A stretch of 64,000 nucleotides of DNA from CAVVAH01 sp963746175 (GTDB lineage: Bacteria; Actinomycetota; Actinomycetes; JACCUZ01). Position 1 is the first letter of the stretch; the number at the start of each line of letters is the position of its first letter. Shown one piece after another: positions 1-8,401 of this stretch. The position numbers and the translations under genes were made by a program. Under the pieces are notes generated by a model. The model saw only the letters and a list, made by a program, of their open reading frames with translations. It was not told the origin of the DNA and searched no databases. The stretch is taken from NCBI GenBank assembly GCA_963746175.1, contig CAVVAH010000001.1, positions 434,001-498,000 of the forward strand, read 5' to 3'.

Positions 1-642
1 TGCCTGCTCTGGCAGGCCGCGCGACCGGGGGAGCCGTCGTGGGAGACCGGCGACCCCGAGCTGCCGGCAGGCCGACCCGGCTGGCACGTCGAGTGCGCCG
101 CGATCGCGCTGGAGAACCTCGGCGACGCGTTCGACGTGCAGGGCGGCGGCAGCGACCTGGTGTTCCCGCACCACGAGATGAGCGCCTCGGAGGCGCAGGT
201 GCTCACCGGCACCTGGCCGTTCGCCCGGCACTACGTGCACGCCGGCATGGTCGGGCTCGACGGCGAGAAGATGTCGAAGTCCAAGGGCAACCTCGTCTTC
301 GTCTCGGCGCTGCGCCGCGACGGACGCGACCCGGCGGCCGTCCGGCTCGCGCTGCTCGACCACCACTACCGCACCGACTGGACCTGGACCGAGGCCGACC
401 TCGTCGCAGCCGAGGCCCGGCTGGCCCGCTGGCGCGAAGCCGTCGACCTGGCGGCCGGCCCGCCGGCCGAGCAGGTCCTGGCCGACGTGCGCCGTCACCT
501 GGCCGACGACCTGGACGCCCCGGCAGCGCTGGCTACGGTCGACCGCTGGGTCAGCGGCGCCCTCGCGCGCGGTGGTGACGACGTCGACGCGCCGCCGCTG
601 GTGCGCCGCACCGTCGACGCCCTCCTCGGCGTCAAGCTGTAG
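1..642 (+). CDS. mshC: Cysteine:glucosaminyl-inositol ligase MshC, 3' part
   Basis: The reading frame is open from the first base to the stop at 640-642, so the 5' end lies outside the window. About 213 residues are seen, roughly the C-terminal half of a protein that is normally about 410 residues. It is a class I cysteinyl-tRNA-synthetase-like fold with GWHVECAAIA, the zinc-site-like GGGSDLVFPHHE and the KMSKSKGN signature loop near residue 90. MshC uses ATP to join cysteine to GlcN-inositol, the penultimate step of mycothiol synthesis in the cytoplasm. The short C-terminal domain after KMSKS, without a tRNA anticodon-binding region, favours MshC over true CysRS. PAC2 and metH nearby match the mycobacterial mshC neighbourhood. 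The gene converges on rmlB. Confidence 0.9.
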   Translation, partial: CLLWQAARPGEPSWETGDPELPAGRPGWHVECAAIALENLGDAFDVQGGGSDLVFPHHEMSASEAQVLTGTWPFARHYVHAGMVGLDGEKMSKSKGNLVFVSALRRDGRDPAAVRLALLDHHYRTDWTWTEADLVAAEARLARWREAVDLAAGPPAEQVLADVRRHLADDLDAPAALATVDRWVSGALARGGDDVDAPPLVRRTVDALLGVKL

Positions 643-649
643 GACCGCT

Positions 650-663
650 GCTCCGATCGGAGC
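650..663. terminator. 14-bp palindrome just after mshC
   Basis: A perfect 14-bp palindrome (GCTCCGATCGGAGC) begins 8 bp after the mshC stop codon. There is no T-tract, as is usual in high-GC actinobacteria. A transcript-end hairpin is the likely role, but this is inference. Confidence 0.35.
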
Positions 664-736
664 GCACCGGGCCCGCCGTCGTGCGTGCGGGTCAGAGCGG
701 CTCGGGAGGAGGGAGCCGGCTCATCGCCGTCCGCGA

Positions 737-812
737 GTGATCGTTTGCGACATGGATCACCGACTCGCCGGGGTCGACATCGGCGTGTCGGGGGCTCAGG
801 TCGCAAACGATC
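737..812. repeat. 74-bp imperfect composite palindrome in the mshC/rmlB convergent gap
   Basis: Two 13-bp arms, 739-751 and 800-812, are perfect inverted copies of each other. Their symmetry axis at 775/776 falls exactly in a GTCGAC palindrome, with many further pairs between (for example 766-770 with 781-785, and 760-764 with 787-791). The left half also holds GTGATC (737-742) and GATCAC (755-760) as an inverted pair. It lies between converging genes. The layout resembles the composite palindromes at 17109-17194 and 41518-41609, though the sequence match is looser. The rest of the 643-885 gap shows no gene. Confidence 0.6.
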
Positions 813-885
813 TATTGGCGCGGACGCGGGAGGATCGTGCCGCCGTCCAGGCCGCTCGTGACCTAATTGCCGACTGCGATCAGGT

Positions 886-1881
886 CTAGCGGCCGAGGCG
901 GGAGTAGGTCTGCTCGGCGTGCTCCTTGGTGGCACGCCACCAGTCCTCGTGGTCGCGGTACCAGCCGACGGTCGCCTCGAGCCCGGCGCGGATGTCGCGG
1001 TACTTCGGGGTCCAGCCGGTCTCTGCACGCAGCTTCGACGAGTCGATCGCGTAGCGGAGGTCGTGACCCGGCCGGTCGCTCACGAGGTCGTACCAGTCCG
1101 CTGGCCTGCCCATGATCTCGAGCAGCGTCTCGACGATCTCGCGGTTGTTGCGCTCGCCGTCGGCGCCGATCAGGTAGGTCTCGCCCAGCCGGCCCTGCTC
1201 GACGATCGTCACGACCGCGTCGTTGTGGTCGTCGACGTGGATCCAGTCGCGGACGTTGGTCCCCTGGCCGTAGAGCTTGGGCTTCACGCCCTGCAGGATG
1301 TTGGTGATCTGCCGCGGGATGAACTTCTCGACGTGCTGGTAGGGCCCGTAGTTGTTGGAGCAGTTCGACAGCGTCACCTGCACCCCGAACGACCGCGCCC
1401 ACGCCCGCACGAGCAGGTCCGCGGACGCCTTGGTGGCGGAGTACGGGCTGGACGGGTTGTACGGCGTCTGCTCGGTGAACCGCTGCGGGTCGTCGAGCTC
1501 GAGGTCGCCGTACACCTCGTCCGTCGACACGTGGTGCAGCCGGACGTCGTGCCGCCGCACGGCCTCGAGCAGGCGGTAGGTGCCGATCACGTTGGCCTCG
1601 ACGAACGGCCACGGGTCGTCGAGGGAGTTGTCGTTGTGCGACTCCGCAGCGAAGTGCACGACCACGTCGCTGTCGGCCACCAGCCGGTCGACCAGGTCGC
1701 CGTCGGCCACGCTGCCGTGCACCAGCTCGACCCGGTCGGACACCGGCTCCAGGTTGGCCGCGTTGCCGGCGTACGTCAGCGCGTCCAGCACGCGCACCTG
1801 CCAGTCCGGCCGGGTCTCGGCCGTCCGGAGGACGAAGTTGGTGCCGATGAAACCGGCACCTCCGGTGACGAGCATCTTCAT
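886..1881 (-). CDS. rmlB: dTDP-glucose 4,6-dehydratase
   Basis: This 331-residue short-chain dehydrogenase has the N-terminal NAD-binding motif TGGAGFIG, a STDEVYGDLE segment carrying the catalytic Thr-Asp-Glu, and the YSATKASAD active-site Tyr-x-x-x-Lys. These are the hallmarks of RmlB/RfbB, which converts dTDP-glucose to dTDP-4-keto-6-deoxyglucose for dTDP-rhamnose, needed for the cell-wall linker or surface glycans. The ATG at 1881 is chosen because it opens the Rossmann strand (MKMLVTGGAG); a longer frame has no conserved residues. The start overlaps the stop of the upstream GntR gene by one base (TGATG), so the two are probably translated from one message. rmlA, rmlC and rmlD are not in the window. 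Confidence 0.9.
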   Translation of the reverse strand: MKMLVTGGAGFIGTNFVLRTAETRPDWQVRVLDALTYAGNAANLEPVSDRVELVHGSVADGDLVDRLVADSDVVVHFAAESHNDNSLDDPWPFVEANVIGTYRLLEAVRRHDVRLHHVSTDEVYGDLELDDPQRFTEQTPYNPSSPYSATKASADLLVRAWARSFGVQVTLSNCSNNYGPYQHVEKFIPRQITNILQGVKPKLYGQGTNVRDWIHVDDHNDAVVTIVEQGRLGETYLIGADGERNNREIVETLLEIMGRPADWYDLVSDRPGHDLRYAIDSSKLRAETGWTPKYRDIRAGLEATVGWYRDHEDWWRATKEHAEQTYSRLGR

Positions 1882-2705
1882 CAGGGGTTCTCCTCCGTGG
1901 GGGCCGCCGGCCGGTCGGCCGGCGTGCGTCGTGGGGTCGGGACGGCGAGGCTCCGCAGCCCGGGCGGCTCGCCGGTAGCGCCGCCGGACCAACCGCGGAA
2001 CTCCACCTCCAGGCTGAAGCGGTGCGCGAGGTAGCGGTGGTCGGACAGCGCCAGCGGCTCACCTGCGGCGTCCAGCGCGAGCCGGCGGACGAGGAGCAGG
2101 GCGCTGCCCGGCGGGGTGTCGAGCAGCTCGGCGTCCGCGTCGGTGGCGACCGCCGCGGTCACGGTCTGCCGCACCGTGTCGATCTCGTGCCCGAGCCGTT
2201 GCAACGTCGCCCAGATGCCGACGACCTCGGCGTCCTGCCGGCTCAAGGCCCCGGCCAGCGCCGCCGGGACCCACTCGTCGACCAGGTCCAGGGGCGAGTC
2301 ATCGACCGTGCGGACCGACCTGCTCGCCAGCACCTCGGCGCCGGGCGCGAGCCGCAGCGCCTCGGCGACCGCGGGGGTCGCCGGCCCGAACCCGAAGCCC
2401 CGGACCCGGCGGGCGACGGACTTGCCGGCCGAGGTGACGGCCGACTCGGCGTGCCGGAAGGTCCCCACCGCGAGCGACTGGTGGAACGTGCCCGCGGTGG
2501 CGAACCAGCCGGCCCCGCGACGGCTCTCCAGCAAGCCCTGGTCGCGCAGCTCCTCGAGGGCCCGTCGGACGGTCACCCGGCTGACGCCGTAGCGCGTCCC
2601 GAGGGCCGCCTCGCTCTCCAGCGCCCCGCCCGGGCCGAGGTCGCCGAGGGCGACGCGCTCCCGCAGCTGCTGCGCGACGCTGGCGGCCCGACCTGTCATA
2701 CCCAT
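1881..2705 (-). CDS. GntR-family regulator of the HutC/UTRA type
   Basis: A 274-residue regulator. Residues about 8-72 form a winged helix with the GntR pattern (LESEAALGTRYGVSRVTVRRA), and residues about 90-240 form a UTRA ligand-binding domain. The tail after about 250 is Pro/Thr-rich and looks disordered. It sits directly upstream of rmlB with a one-base overlap, which suggests coupled expression and perhaps control of rmlB; the ligand is unknown. The start codon lies inside a perfect inverted repeat (2703-2719), a plausible autoregulatory operator. Almost no leader precedes the ATG, so the transcript may be leaderless. Confidence 0.85.
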   Translation of the reverse strand: MGMTGRAASVAQQLRERVALGDLGPGGALESEAALGTRYGVSRVTVRRALEELRDQGLLESRRGAGWFATAGTFHQSLAVGTFRHAESAVTSAGKSVARRVRGFGFGPATPAVAEALRLAPGAEVLASRSVRTVDDSPLDLVDEWVPAALAGALSRQDAEVVGIWATLQRLGHEIDTVRQTVTAAVATDADAELLDTPPGSALLLVRRLALDAAGEPLALSDHRYLAHRFSLEVEFRGWSGGATGEPPGLRSLAVPTPRRTPADRPAAPTEENP

Positions 2706-2719
2706 ACCATACAGGTATG
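2703..2719 (-). promoter_or_regulatory. Putative GntR operator over the regulator start
   Basis: CATACC-N5-GGTATG is a perfect 6-bp inverted repeat covering the ATG of the GntR gene. It is nested in a longer imperfect repeat in which ACCTGTC at 2691-2697 faces GACAGGT at 2721-2727. HutC-type regulators commonly bind GT-A-rich inverted repeats of this size; that this one binds here is inference. Confidence 0.45.
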
Positions 2720-2730
2720 AGACAGGTCCG

Positions 2731-3585
2731 TCAGCCCGGGCTGTCGTCCCCGCGCCGGCGCAGGTAGCGCTCGAACTCGCGGGCGATCGCGTCGCCGGAC
2801 GCCTCCGGTGCCTCGGTGAGGTCCTTCGCCTCCTCGAGCGACCGGACGTACTCGGCGACCTCGGGGTCCTCGGCAGCCAGCTCGTCGACCCCGCGCTCCC
2901 AGGCCCGCGCGTCCTCCGGCAGCTCGCCGAGCGGGATCGGGACGTCCAGCAGGTCCTCGATGTGGCGCAGCAGGGCGAGCGTCGCCTTGGGGCACGGCGG
3001 CTGGGCGACGTAGTGCGGGACGGCCGCCCAGATCGACAGCGCGGGCACGCCGGCCCGGGTGCACGCGTCCTGGACGATCCCGACGATCCCCGTCGGGCCC
3101 TCGTACCGGGACGGCTCGAGGTGCAGCGAGCGCGACAGGCCCTCGTCCGACGACGTCCCGGTCACCGGCACCGGACGGGTGTGCGGGGAGTCGGCGAGCA
3201 ACGCGCCCAGCGTCACGACCATCTCGACACCGAGCTCGTGGCAGACGCCGAGGATCTCCTGCGTGAACTGGCGCCAGCGCATGTTCGGCTCGATGCCCCG
3301 GATCAGGACGACGTCGCGTCCGATGTCGGGAAGCCGGGCGTACGAGACCCGGGTGGTCGGCCAGGTGACCACCCGCCGGCCGTCGTCGCCCTGGGCCACG
3401 GTGGGGCGGTTGACCTGGTAGTCGTAGTAGTCCTCGGGGTCCAGCTCGGTCAGGGGGACCGCGTCCCACACCTGCTCGAGGTGCTCGACGGCCGAGGTCG
3501 CCGAGTCGCCCGCGTCGTTCCAGCCCTCGAAGGCGGCGATCAGGAGCGGGTCGACGAGCTCGGGGAAGCCGTCGAGCTCGATCAC
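2731..3585 (-). CDS. PAC2-family protein (proteasome assembly chaperone-like)
   Basis: A 284-residue protein of the actinobacterial PAC2 family (Rv2125-like). Early conserved blocks include LIAAFEGWNDAGDSAT, then YDYQVNRPTV, RGIEPNMRW and GALLADSPHTRPVPVTGT, and the C-terminus is acidic and charged. The GTG at 3585 is chosen because GAGGAG lies 7 bases upstream and family similarity starts there. Members resemble eukaryotic proteasome assembly chaperone 2, but a proteasome role in actinobacteria is not established. Here it is divergent from metH, as in mycobacteria, and about 12 kb from the proteasome operon. No catalytic residues can be named. Confidence 0.8.
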   Translation of the reverse strand: MIELDGFPELVDPLLIAAFEGWNDAGDSATSAVEHLEQVWDAVPLTELDPEDYYDYQVNRPTVAQGDDGRRVVTWPTTRVSYARLPDIGRDVVLIRGIEPNMRWRQFTQEILGVCHELGVEMVVTLGALLADSPHTRPVPVTGTSSDEGLSRSLHLEPSRYEGPTGIVGIVQDACTRAGVPALSIWAAVPHYVAQPPCPKATLALLRHIEDLLDVPIPLGELPEDARAWERGVDELAAEDPEVAEYVRSLEEAKDLTEAPEASGDAIAREFERYLRRRGDDSPG

Positions 3586-3673
3586 TCTGCGCTCCTCTGC
3601 GGTCCCGGTGCACTGGCCCACGGTGCGGGCACCGCCAGCGTACGACGGTGCACGCCGCCTAGACTCGCCCGCG

Positions 3674-6600
3674 ATGTCCAGCACCCGCGTGTCGAGCACC
3701 CCCGCCAGCCTCCGGGAGGCACTGGCCTCCCGCGTCGTCGTCGCCGACGGGGCGATGGGGACGATGCTGCAGGCCCAGGACCCGAGCCTGGACGACTTCG
3801 AGGGCTACGAGGGGTGCAACGAGGTCCTCAACGTCACCCGGCCGGACATCGTCCGCAGCGTGCACGAGGCCTACTTCGACGCCGGTGTCGACGCGGTCGA
3901 GACCAACACGTTCGGCGCCAACCTGGCCAACCTGGCGGAGTACGGCATCGAGGCGCGGATCGAGGAGCTGGCCGAGGCCGGCGCCCGGATCGCCCGCGAG
4001 GTGGCGGACGACCGGAGCACGGCGGACCAGCCGCGCTGGGTGATCGGTTCCGTCGGTCCTGGCACCAAGCTCCCCACCCTGGGCCACGTGCCGTACGCCA
4101 CGCTGCGCGACGCCTACGAGACGCAGGTGCGAGGGATGCTGGCCGGCGGCGTCCACGCGGTTCTCGTCGAGACCGCCCAGGACCTCCTGCAGGCCAAGGC
4201 CGCGGTGATCGGGGCGAAGCGGGCGCTGAAGGCCGCCGGGTCCGACGCCGCACTCATGTGCCAGGTCACGGTCGAGACGACCGGCACGATGCTGCTCGGC
4301 AGCGAGATCGGTGCCGCCCTGACCGCGCTGGAGCCGTTGGGGATCGACGTCCTCGGGCTGAACTGCGCCACCGGCCCGGACGAGATGAGCGAGCATCTGC
4401 GCCACCTGTCCCGGCACGCCCGCACGACCCTGTCGTGCATGCCCAACGCCGGGTTGCCGATGCTGGGCAAGGACGGCGCGTCCTACCCGCTCACGCCGGA
4501 ACAGCTCGCGGCGGCACACGACCACTTCACCAAGGACTTCGGTCTCGCCCTGGTCGGCGGTTGCTGCGGCACCACGCCGGAGCACCTGCGCCAGGTCGTC
4601 GAGAAGGTGCAGGGGCGCGGGCTCGCCACGCGGCGTCCCCGGCCCGAGGCCGGCGTCGCCTCTCTGTACCAGCACGTGCCGTTCCGGCAGGACACGTCGT
4701 TCCTGTCGATCGGTGAGCGGACCAACGCCAACGGATCGCTGGCATTCAAGAAGGCGATGCTCGAGGAGCGCTGGGACGACTGCATCGAGATCGCCCGCGA
4801 CCAGACGCGCGACGGTGCTCACCTGCTCGACGTCTGCATCGACTACGTCGGCCGGGACGGCGTGCAGGACATGAAGTCCGTCGCCAGCCGGTTCGCCACC
4901 GCCTCGACGCTGCCGCTGGTCCTCGACTCCACCGAGCCCGCCGTCATCGAGGCGGGTCTCGAGCTGCTCGGCGGCCGGTCGGTCGTCAACTCGGTCAACT
5001 ACGAGGACGGCGACGGGCCCGGCTCACGGTTCGCCCGCGTCATGCCGGTCGTCCAGGAGCACGGGGCCGCCGTGGTCGCGCTGTGCATCGACGAGGACGG
5101 CCAGGCGCGTACCGCCGAGTGGAAGGTGCGCGTTGCCACCCGGCTGATCGAGGACCTCACGACCAACTGGGGGATGAGGGTCGAGGACATCGTCGTCGAC
5201 TGCCTGACGTTCCCGATCGGCACCGGCCAGGAGGAGACCCGCCGGGACGGTCTGGAGACCATCGAGGCCATCCGGGCGCTCAAGGCGGCCTACCCGACGG
5301 TGCAGACCACGCTCGGCGTCTCCAACGTGTCCTTCGGCCTCAACCCGGCGGCCCGCATCACGCTCAACTCGGTGTTCCTCAACGAGTGCGTGAAGGCCGG
5401 CCTGGACTCCGCGATCGTGCACGCGGCGAAGATCCTTCCGATGTCGAAGATCCAGGAGGAGCAGCGCGAGGTGGCGCTGGACCTGGTCTACGACCGCCGC
5501 CGCGAGGGCTACGACCCGCTGTCGCGGTTCCTGGATCTCTTCGAGGGCGTCGACATCGCCAGTGTGCGTGCGAGCCGGGCCGAGGAGCTGGCTGCGCTGC
5601 CGCTGGGGGAACGGCTGGCGCGCCGGATCATCGACGGCGAGCGCAACGGACTCGAGGCCGACCTGCAGGCTGCGCTGGACAACGGGAAGACGGCGCTGGA
5701 CGTCGTCAACGACCACCTGCTCGAGGGCATGAAGGTCGTCGGCGAGCTCTTCGGCAGGGGCGAGATGCAGCTGCCGTTCGTGCTCTCCTCGGCCGAGGTG
5801 ATGAAGACCGCGGTGGCCTGGCTCGAGCCGCACATGGAGAAGACCGACGAGGAAGGCAAGGGCACCATCGTGCTCGCCACGGTCAAGGGCGACGTGCACG
5901 ACATCGGTAAGAACCTCGTCGACATCATCCTGTCCAACAACGGCTTCACCGTCGTCAACATCGGCATCAAGCAGCCTGTGTCCGCGATCCTCGATGCCGC
6001 CGACACCCACCGGGCCGACGTCATCGGGATGTCCGGCCTGCTGGTCAAGTCGACCGTGGTGATGAAGGAGAACCTCGAGGAGATGAACTCCCGAGGCATC
6101 TCCGCCAGGTTCCCGGTCATCCTCGGCGGTGCCGCCCTGACCCGGCCGTACGTCGAGCAGGACCTGGCCGAGGTCTACGAGGGCGAGGTGCGCTACGCCC
6201 GGGACGCCTTCGAGGGGCTGCGGCTGATGGACGCGCTGATCAACGTCAAGCGCGGCGTTCCCGGGGCAGAGCTGCCCGCCCTGCGCCCGCGCCGGGTGAA
6301 GCCGGCCGGCCGCCCGGACGCCACCGCTCCCGAGGACATGCCGGCGCGGTCCGACGTCGCGACCGACAACCCGGTCCCGGAGCCGCCGTTCTGGGGCAAC
6401 CGGGTCGTCAAGGGCATCGCGCTGGCCGAGTACGCCGCCCTGCTCGACGAGCGCGCGACGTTCATGGGCCAGTGGGGGCTGCGCTCGTCGCGCGGCAGCG
6501 ACGGTGCGACGTACGAGGAGCTGGTCGAGACCGAGGGCCGGCCACGGCTGCGCGCCTGGCTGGAGCGGCTGCACGCCGACCACCTGCTCGAAGCCGCCGT

Positions 6601-7177
6601 CGTCTACGGCTACTACCCGGTGGTCAGCGAGGGCGACGACCTTGTCCTGCTCGATGCGCCGTCGATCGACGCGGCCGAGCGCTACCGGTTCACGTTCCCG
6701 CGGCAGCGGCACGGGCGGCACCTGTGCCTGGCCGACTTCTTCCGGCCCCGCGAGTCCGGTGAGGTCGACGTCCTCGGCCTGCAGCTGGTGACGGTCGGCG
6801 CGCGGATCGCCGAGGTCACCGGCGAGCTCTTCGCCGCCGACGCCTACCGCGACTACCTCGAGCTGCACGGGCTGTCCGTGCAGCTCACCGAGTCGCTCGC
6901 GGAGTACTGGCACAAGCGGATGCGCGCCGACCTCGGCTACGCCGCCGAGGACCCGGACGCGACCGAGGACTACTTCGACCTGAAGTACCGCGGCGCGCGG
7001 TTCTCCTTCGGCTACGGCGCCTGCCCGGACCTCGAGGACCGCGCGAAGCTGGTCGACCTGCTCGAGCCGGAGCGCATCGGCGTCAAGCTGTCCGAGGAGT
7101 TCCAGCTGCATCCCGAGCAGTCCACCGACGCACTGGTCCTGCACCACCCCGAGGCGTCGTACTTCAACGCCAAGTGA
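3674..7177 (+). CDS. metH: Cobalamin-dependent methionine synthase
   Basis: A 1167-residue, full-length MetH. Order: homocysteine-binding barrel with the zinc cysteines in GLNCATGP (~229) and GGCCGTTPEH (~295); pterin-binding barrel (~350-620); cobalamin cap and Rossmann domain with DVHDIGKN (~739), whose His is the lower cobalt ligand; C-terminal activation domain with GACPDL (~1112) that binds S-adenosylmethionine. It transfers the methyl group of 5-methyl-tetrahydrofolate to homocysteine. TAGACT (3660-3665) lies 8 bases before the ATG, so the transcript is probably leaderless, and the 88-bp gap leaves no room for a cobalamin riboswitch. The stop overlaps the next gene by 4 bases (GTGA). 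Confidence 0.96.
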   Translation: MSSTRVSSTPASLREALASRVVVADGAMGTMLQAQDPSLDDFEGYEGCNEVLNVTRPDIVRSVHEAYFDAGVDAVETNTFGANLANLAEYGIEARIEELAEAGARIAREVADDRSTADQPRWVIGSVGPGTKLPTLGHVPYATLRDAYETQVRGMLAGGVHAVLVETAQDLLQAKAAVIGAKRALKAAGSDAALMCQVTVETTGTMLLGSEIGAALTALEPLGIDVLGLNCATGPDEMSEHLRHLSRHARTTLSCMPNAGLPMLGKDGASYPLTPEQLAAAHDHFTKDFGLALVGGCCGTTPEHLRQVVEKVQGRGLATRRPRPEAGVASLYQHVPFRQDTSFLSIGERTNANGSLAFKKAMLEERWDDCIEIARDQTRDGAHLLDVCIDYVGRDGVQDMKSVASRFATASTLPLVLDSTEPAVIEAGLELLGGRSVVNSVNYEDGDGPGSRFARVMPVVQEHGAAVVALCIDEDGQARTAEWKVRVATRLIEDLTTNWGMRVEDIVVDCLTFPIGTGQEETRRDGLETIEAIRALKAAYPTVQTTLGVSNVSFGLNPAARITLNSVFLNECVKAGLDSAIVHAAKILPMSKIQEEQREVALDLVYDRRREGYDPLSRFLDLFEGVDIASVRASRAEELAALPLGERLARRIIDGERNGLEADLQAALDNGKTALDVVNDHLLEGMKVVGELFGRGEMQLPFVLSSAEVMKTAVAWLEPHMEKTDEEGKGTIVLATVKGDVHDIGKNLVDIILSNNGFTVVNIGIKQPVSAILDAADTHRADVIGMSGLLVKSTVVMKENLEEMNSRGISARFPVILGGAALTRPYVEQDLAEVYEGEVRYARDAFEGLRLMDALINVKRGVPGAELPALRPRRVKPAGRPDATAPEDMPARSDVATDNPVPEPPFWGNRVVKGIALAEYAALLDERATFMGQWGLRSSRGSDGATYEELVETEGRPRLRAWLERLHADHLLEAAVVYGYYPVVSEGDDLVLLDAPSIDAAERYRFTFPRQRHGRHLCLADFFRPRESGEVDVLGLQLVTVGARIAEVTGELFAADAYRDYLELHGLSVQLTESLAEYWHKRMRADLGYAAEDPDATEDYFDLKYRGARFSFGYGACPDLEDRAKLVDLLEPERIGVKLSEEFQLHPEQSTDALVLHHPEASYFNAK

Positions 7178-7851
7178 GCAGCCCGCTGCCGGCGGCCGTC
7201 CTGTTCGACATGGACGGTCTGCTCGTCGCGACCGAGCAGGTCTGGTTCGAGGTCGAGTCGGCGATGGTCGCGGACCTGGGCGGCAGCTGGGGTCCTGCGG
7301 ACCAGGAGCTGCTGGTCGGCGGCCCGCTGGAGCGCACGGTGGACCACATGCTGGCGACGCTTCCGCGCAACGGGCGCACGCCGGACGCCGCGGGGCTGCG
7401 CGATCGACTGCTCGACGACATGGTCGCCCGGTTGCGCCACGGCCCGGTGGAGTGGATGCCCGGTGCCCGCCGGCTGCTCGCCGAGGTCGCGGCGGCCGGC
7501 GTGCCGCGCGCGCTGGTCTCGTCGTCGCGGCGGCCCGTCGTCGACGCGGTGCTCGACGCCGTCGGGCGTGAGCTGCTCCCCGTGACCGTGAGCGGCGACG
7601 ACGTGCAGCGCACCAAGCCGCACCCGGACCCGTACCTGCTGGCCGCCCGGCTGCTCGGCGTCGACTCGTACGCGTGCGTCGCCCTCGAGGACTCTGCCAC
7701 CGGCGCCACCTCGGCCCGGGCCGCCGGGTGCCTGACCATCGTCGTCCCGAGCGTGGCAGGGGTCGACGACGGAGTCGCCGACCACCGGGTCGGCTCGCTG
7801 GAGCAGCTCGACCTGGGCCGTCTCGTGGAGCTGGCGACGAACCGCCGCTAG
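7174..7851 (+). CDS. HAD-superfamily hydrolase (beta-phosphoglucomutase-like)
   Basis: A 225-residue HAD phosphatase: motif I FDMDGLL (residues ~10-16) with the nucleophilic Asp, motif II Ser in LVSSS (~112), motif III Lys in RTKPHPDPY (~148) and an acidic motif IV in ALEDSATGA. The helical cap inserted after motif I is typical of the PGMB/GPH subclass, which acts on small phosphorylated metabolites. The substrate cannot be predicted. The GTG start overlaps the metH stop by 4 bases, so the gene is translationally coupled to metH; co-occurrence with metH is seen elsewhere in actinobacteria, but a functional link is not shown. Confidence 0.85.
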   Translation: MSSPLPAAVLFDMDGLLVATEQVWFEVESAMVADLGGSWGPADQELLVGGPLERTVDHMLATLPRNGRTPDAAGLRDRLLDDMVARLRHGPVEWMPGARRLLAEVAAAGVPRALVSSSRRPVVDAVLDAVGRELLPVTVSGDDVQRTKPHPDPYLLAARLLGVDSYACVALEDSATGATSARAAGCLTIVVPSVAGVDDGVADHRVGSLEQLDLGRLVELATNRR

Positions 7852-8378
7852 ACGGCGCGCAGGAAGACTTCGCGGCCGGCATGCTCGGTGCCGCGGTGCC
7901 CGGCATCGACGTAGGTCACGTCGTAGCCCTCGATCTGCACCCGGCCGGCCTGGCGCGGCGTGACCGAGACGACGAGCTGGGCGGTGCCCGGTGCGAGCCG
8001 TACCTGGCCCTGGGTGGGCACGTCGGAGACGCTGCGGCACTCGTCCGCGATCGGGGCGGTGGTCCGGTCGACCGCGCTCCCGGTGGCCGGCCGGCAGAGG
8101 CGGACGGTGATGTCCGCCGCCGCCGTGTCGACCGTGATCCGCGGCCGGACCTCGACGACCTGCATCGGGGCGGTCCCGACCGAGACGACGCCGGCGTCGA
8201 CGTGCCAGGTCTGGCCGGGAAGCACCCGCCCGCCGGCCCGCTGGCCGGCGTAGGGCAGCAGCGCGTCGTCGCGGTCGTGCTCCGCGGCGAGCAGGCGACC
8301 CGGCACGACGAGCAGCACCAGGACGACGACGACCAGACCCCATCTCCCGGCCGTCGCCGCCCGGCTGCGCCCGCTCAC
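7848..8378 (-). CDS. Membrane-anchored hypothetical protein, last gene of ABC exporter operon
   Basis: A 176-residue protein with one N-terminal membrane segment (GLVVVVLVLLVVP) after an Arg-rich start, followed by an extracellular domain rich in beta strands. It has two Cys (in VRLCRPATG and ADECRSVS) that could form a disulfide. No family is recognised. The GTG at 8378 is chosen because GAGGGGG lies just upstream. It follows the FtsX-type permease gene by 23 bases on the same strand, so it is probably co-transcribed with the ABC exporter. Its stop overlaps the convergent HAD gene by a few bases. Confidence 0.6.
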   Translation of the reverse strand: MSGRSRAATAGRWGLVVVVLVLLVVPGRLLAAEHDRDDALLPYAGQRAGGRVLPGQTWHVDAGVVSVGTAPMQVVEVRPRITVDTAAADITVRLCRPATGSAVDRTTAPIADECRSVSDVPTQGQVRLAPGTAQLVVSVTPRQAGRVQIEGYDVTYVDAGHRGTEHAGREVFLRAV

Positions 8379-8401
8379 CGCATCCCCCTCATCGCTACCC
8401 G

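Noticed and set aside
3586..3673. Cobalamin riboswitch before metH
   Set aside because: Only 88 bp and no B12-box-like sequence; the TAGACT box makes the transcript leaderless.
5024..7906. 960-codon reverse frame across metH
   Set aside because: Arg/Pro/Gly-rich translation without motifs; a shadow of metH codons.
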